37,647 bases of DNA from contig JALRKY010000042.1 of assembly GCA_023260985.1 (NCBI GenBank), forward strand, positions 1-37,647, in the 5' to 3' direction. The notes beneath the pieces are model-generated. The model was not told where the DNA came from. It searched no databases and saw only the letters and a list, made by a program, of their open reading frames with translations. The stretch comes from Altererythrobacter sp. (GTDB taxonomy: Bacteria > Pseudomonadota > Alphaproteobacteria > Sphingomonadales > Sphingomonadaceae). Of this stretch, positions 37,226 to 37,647 are shown piece by piece. A program made the position numbers and the translations under genes. Numbering within the stretch: position 1 is the stretch's first letter; every line of letters begins with the position of its first letter.

Positions 37226-37356
37226 CAATGAAGCAGGCGGATGCGGGTTAAAATCGATGCCCCTTTTTCAAGGGTGTTCTGGACGTATCTGGCTTTGAGG
37301 TTCCTCCTCACAATGCCAGCCTGCGTTGCAGGGCTGTCATTGATGGCGGGATTCAT

Positions 37357-37647
<291 letters not shown>

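Overview
The window looks like a chromosomal segment of an alphaproteobacterium of the order Sphingomonadales, most likely near Erythrobacteraceae. The grounds are high GC, a Zymomonas-like zwf-edd-glk gene order, closely packed genes with many 4-base ATGA/GTGA overlaps, an rRNA operon ending in 5S and initiator tRNA-Met, and typical sphingomonad single genes (paired YdcH proteins, DUF1465, a RodZ-like protein, a GAF-containing PtsP). The placement is an inference from content, not from a database search.

Layout. 1-7.7 kb (+): an Entner-Doudoroff operon zwf-edd-glk-eda, followed without a gap by a gene for a divergent phosphoenolpyruvate-carboxylase-like protein. All junctions overlap. A perfect 16-bp palindrome of LacI-operator type lies on the zwf ribosome binding site. 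7.7-13.0 kb (-): ptsP, a RodZ-like gene, a YbgF/CpoB-like gene and tilS. 13.1-14.3 kb: two divergent small YdcH genes and a DUF1465 gene. 14.3-16.9 kb: glpK and a metallo-beta-lactamase-fold hydrolase, divergent. 16.9-18.6 kb: the remnant of an acyl-CoA synthetase and nadA, with a perfect inverted repeat just upstream of nadA. 18.6-25.0 kb: an EamA transporter, an Old Yellow Enzyme, a small lipoprotein, lipB, a membrane protein, a decayed methyltransferase pseudogene, an MFS transporter and an ArsC-family protein. 25.1-27.8 kb: a siderophore-type TonB-dependent receptor behind a Fur-box-like palindrome, and a lone 2Fe-2S subunit.

27.9-36.6 kb is a galactoside-use cluster: GH42 beta-galactosidase on one strand and, divergently, a sodium:sugar symporter, GH36 alpha-galactosidase, galT and galK, closed by a converging aldose 1-epimerase-type gene. 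Together they would import galactosides, release galactose and convert it to glucose 1-phosphate. galE and a phosphoglucomutase would have to lie elsewhere. The upstream end of the epimerase gene is fused to what looks like the terminus of an IS3-family element. The window ends with an rRNA operon read on the minus strand: 23S (partial), 5S, initiator tRNA-Met and a clear intrinsic terminator.

No CRISPR array, prophage or defence system was seen. The least ordinary items are the PEPC-like protein that lacks several catalytic signatures of its family, the operator-like palindrome at zwf, the initiator tRNA with an A-U pair in place of one of the three conserved G-C pairs, and the IS remnant at the edge of the galactose cluster.
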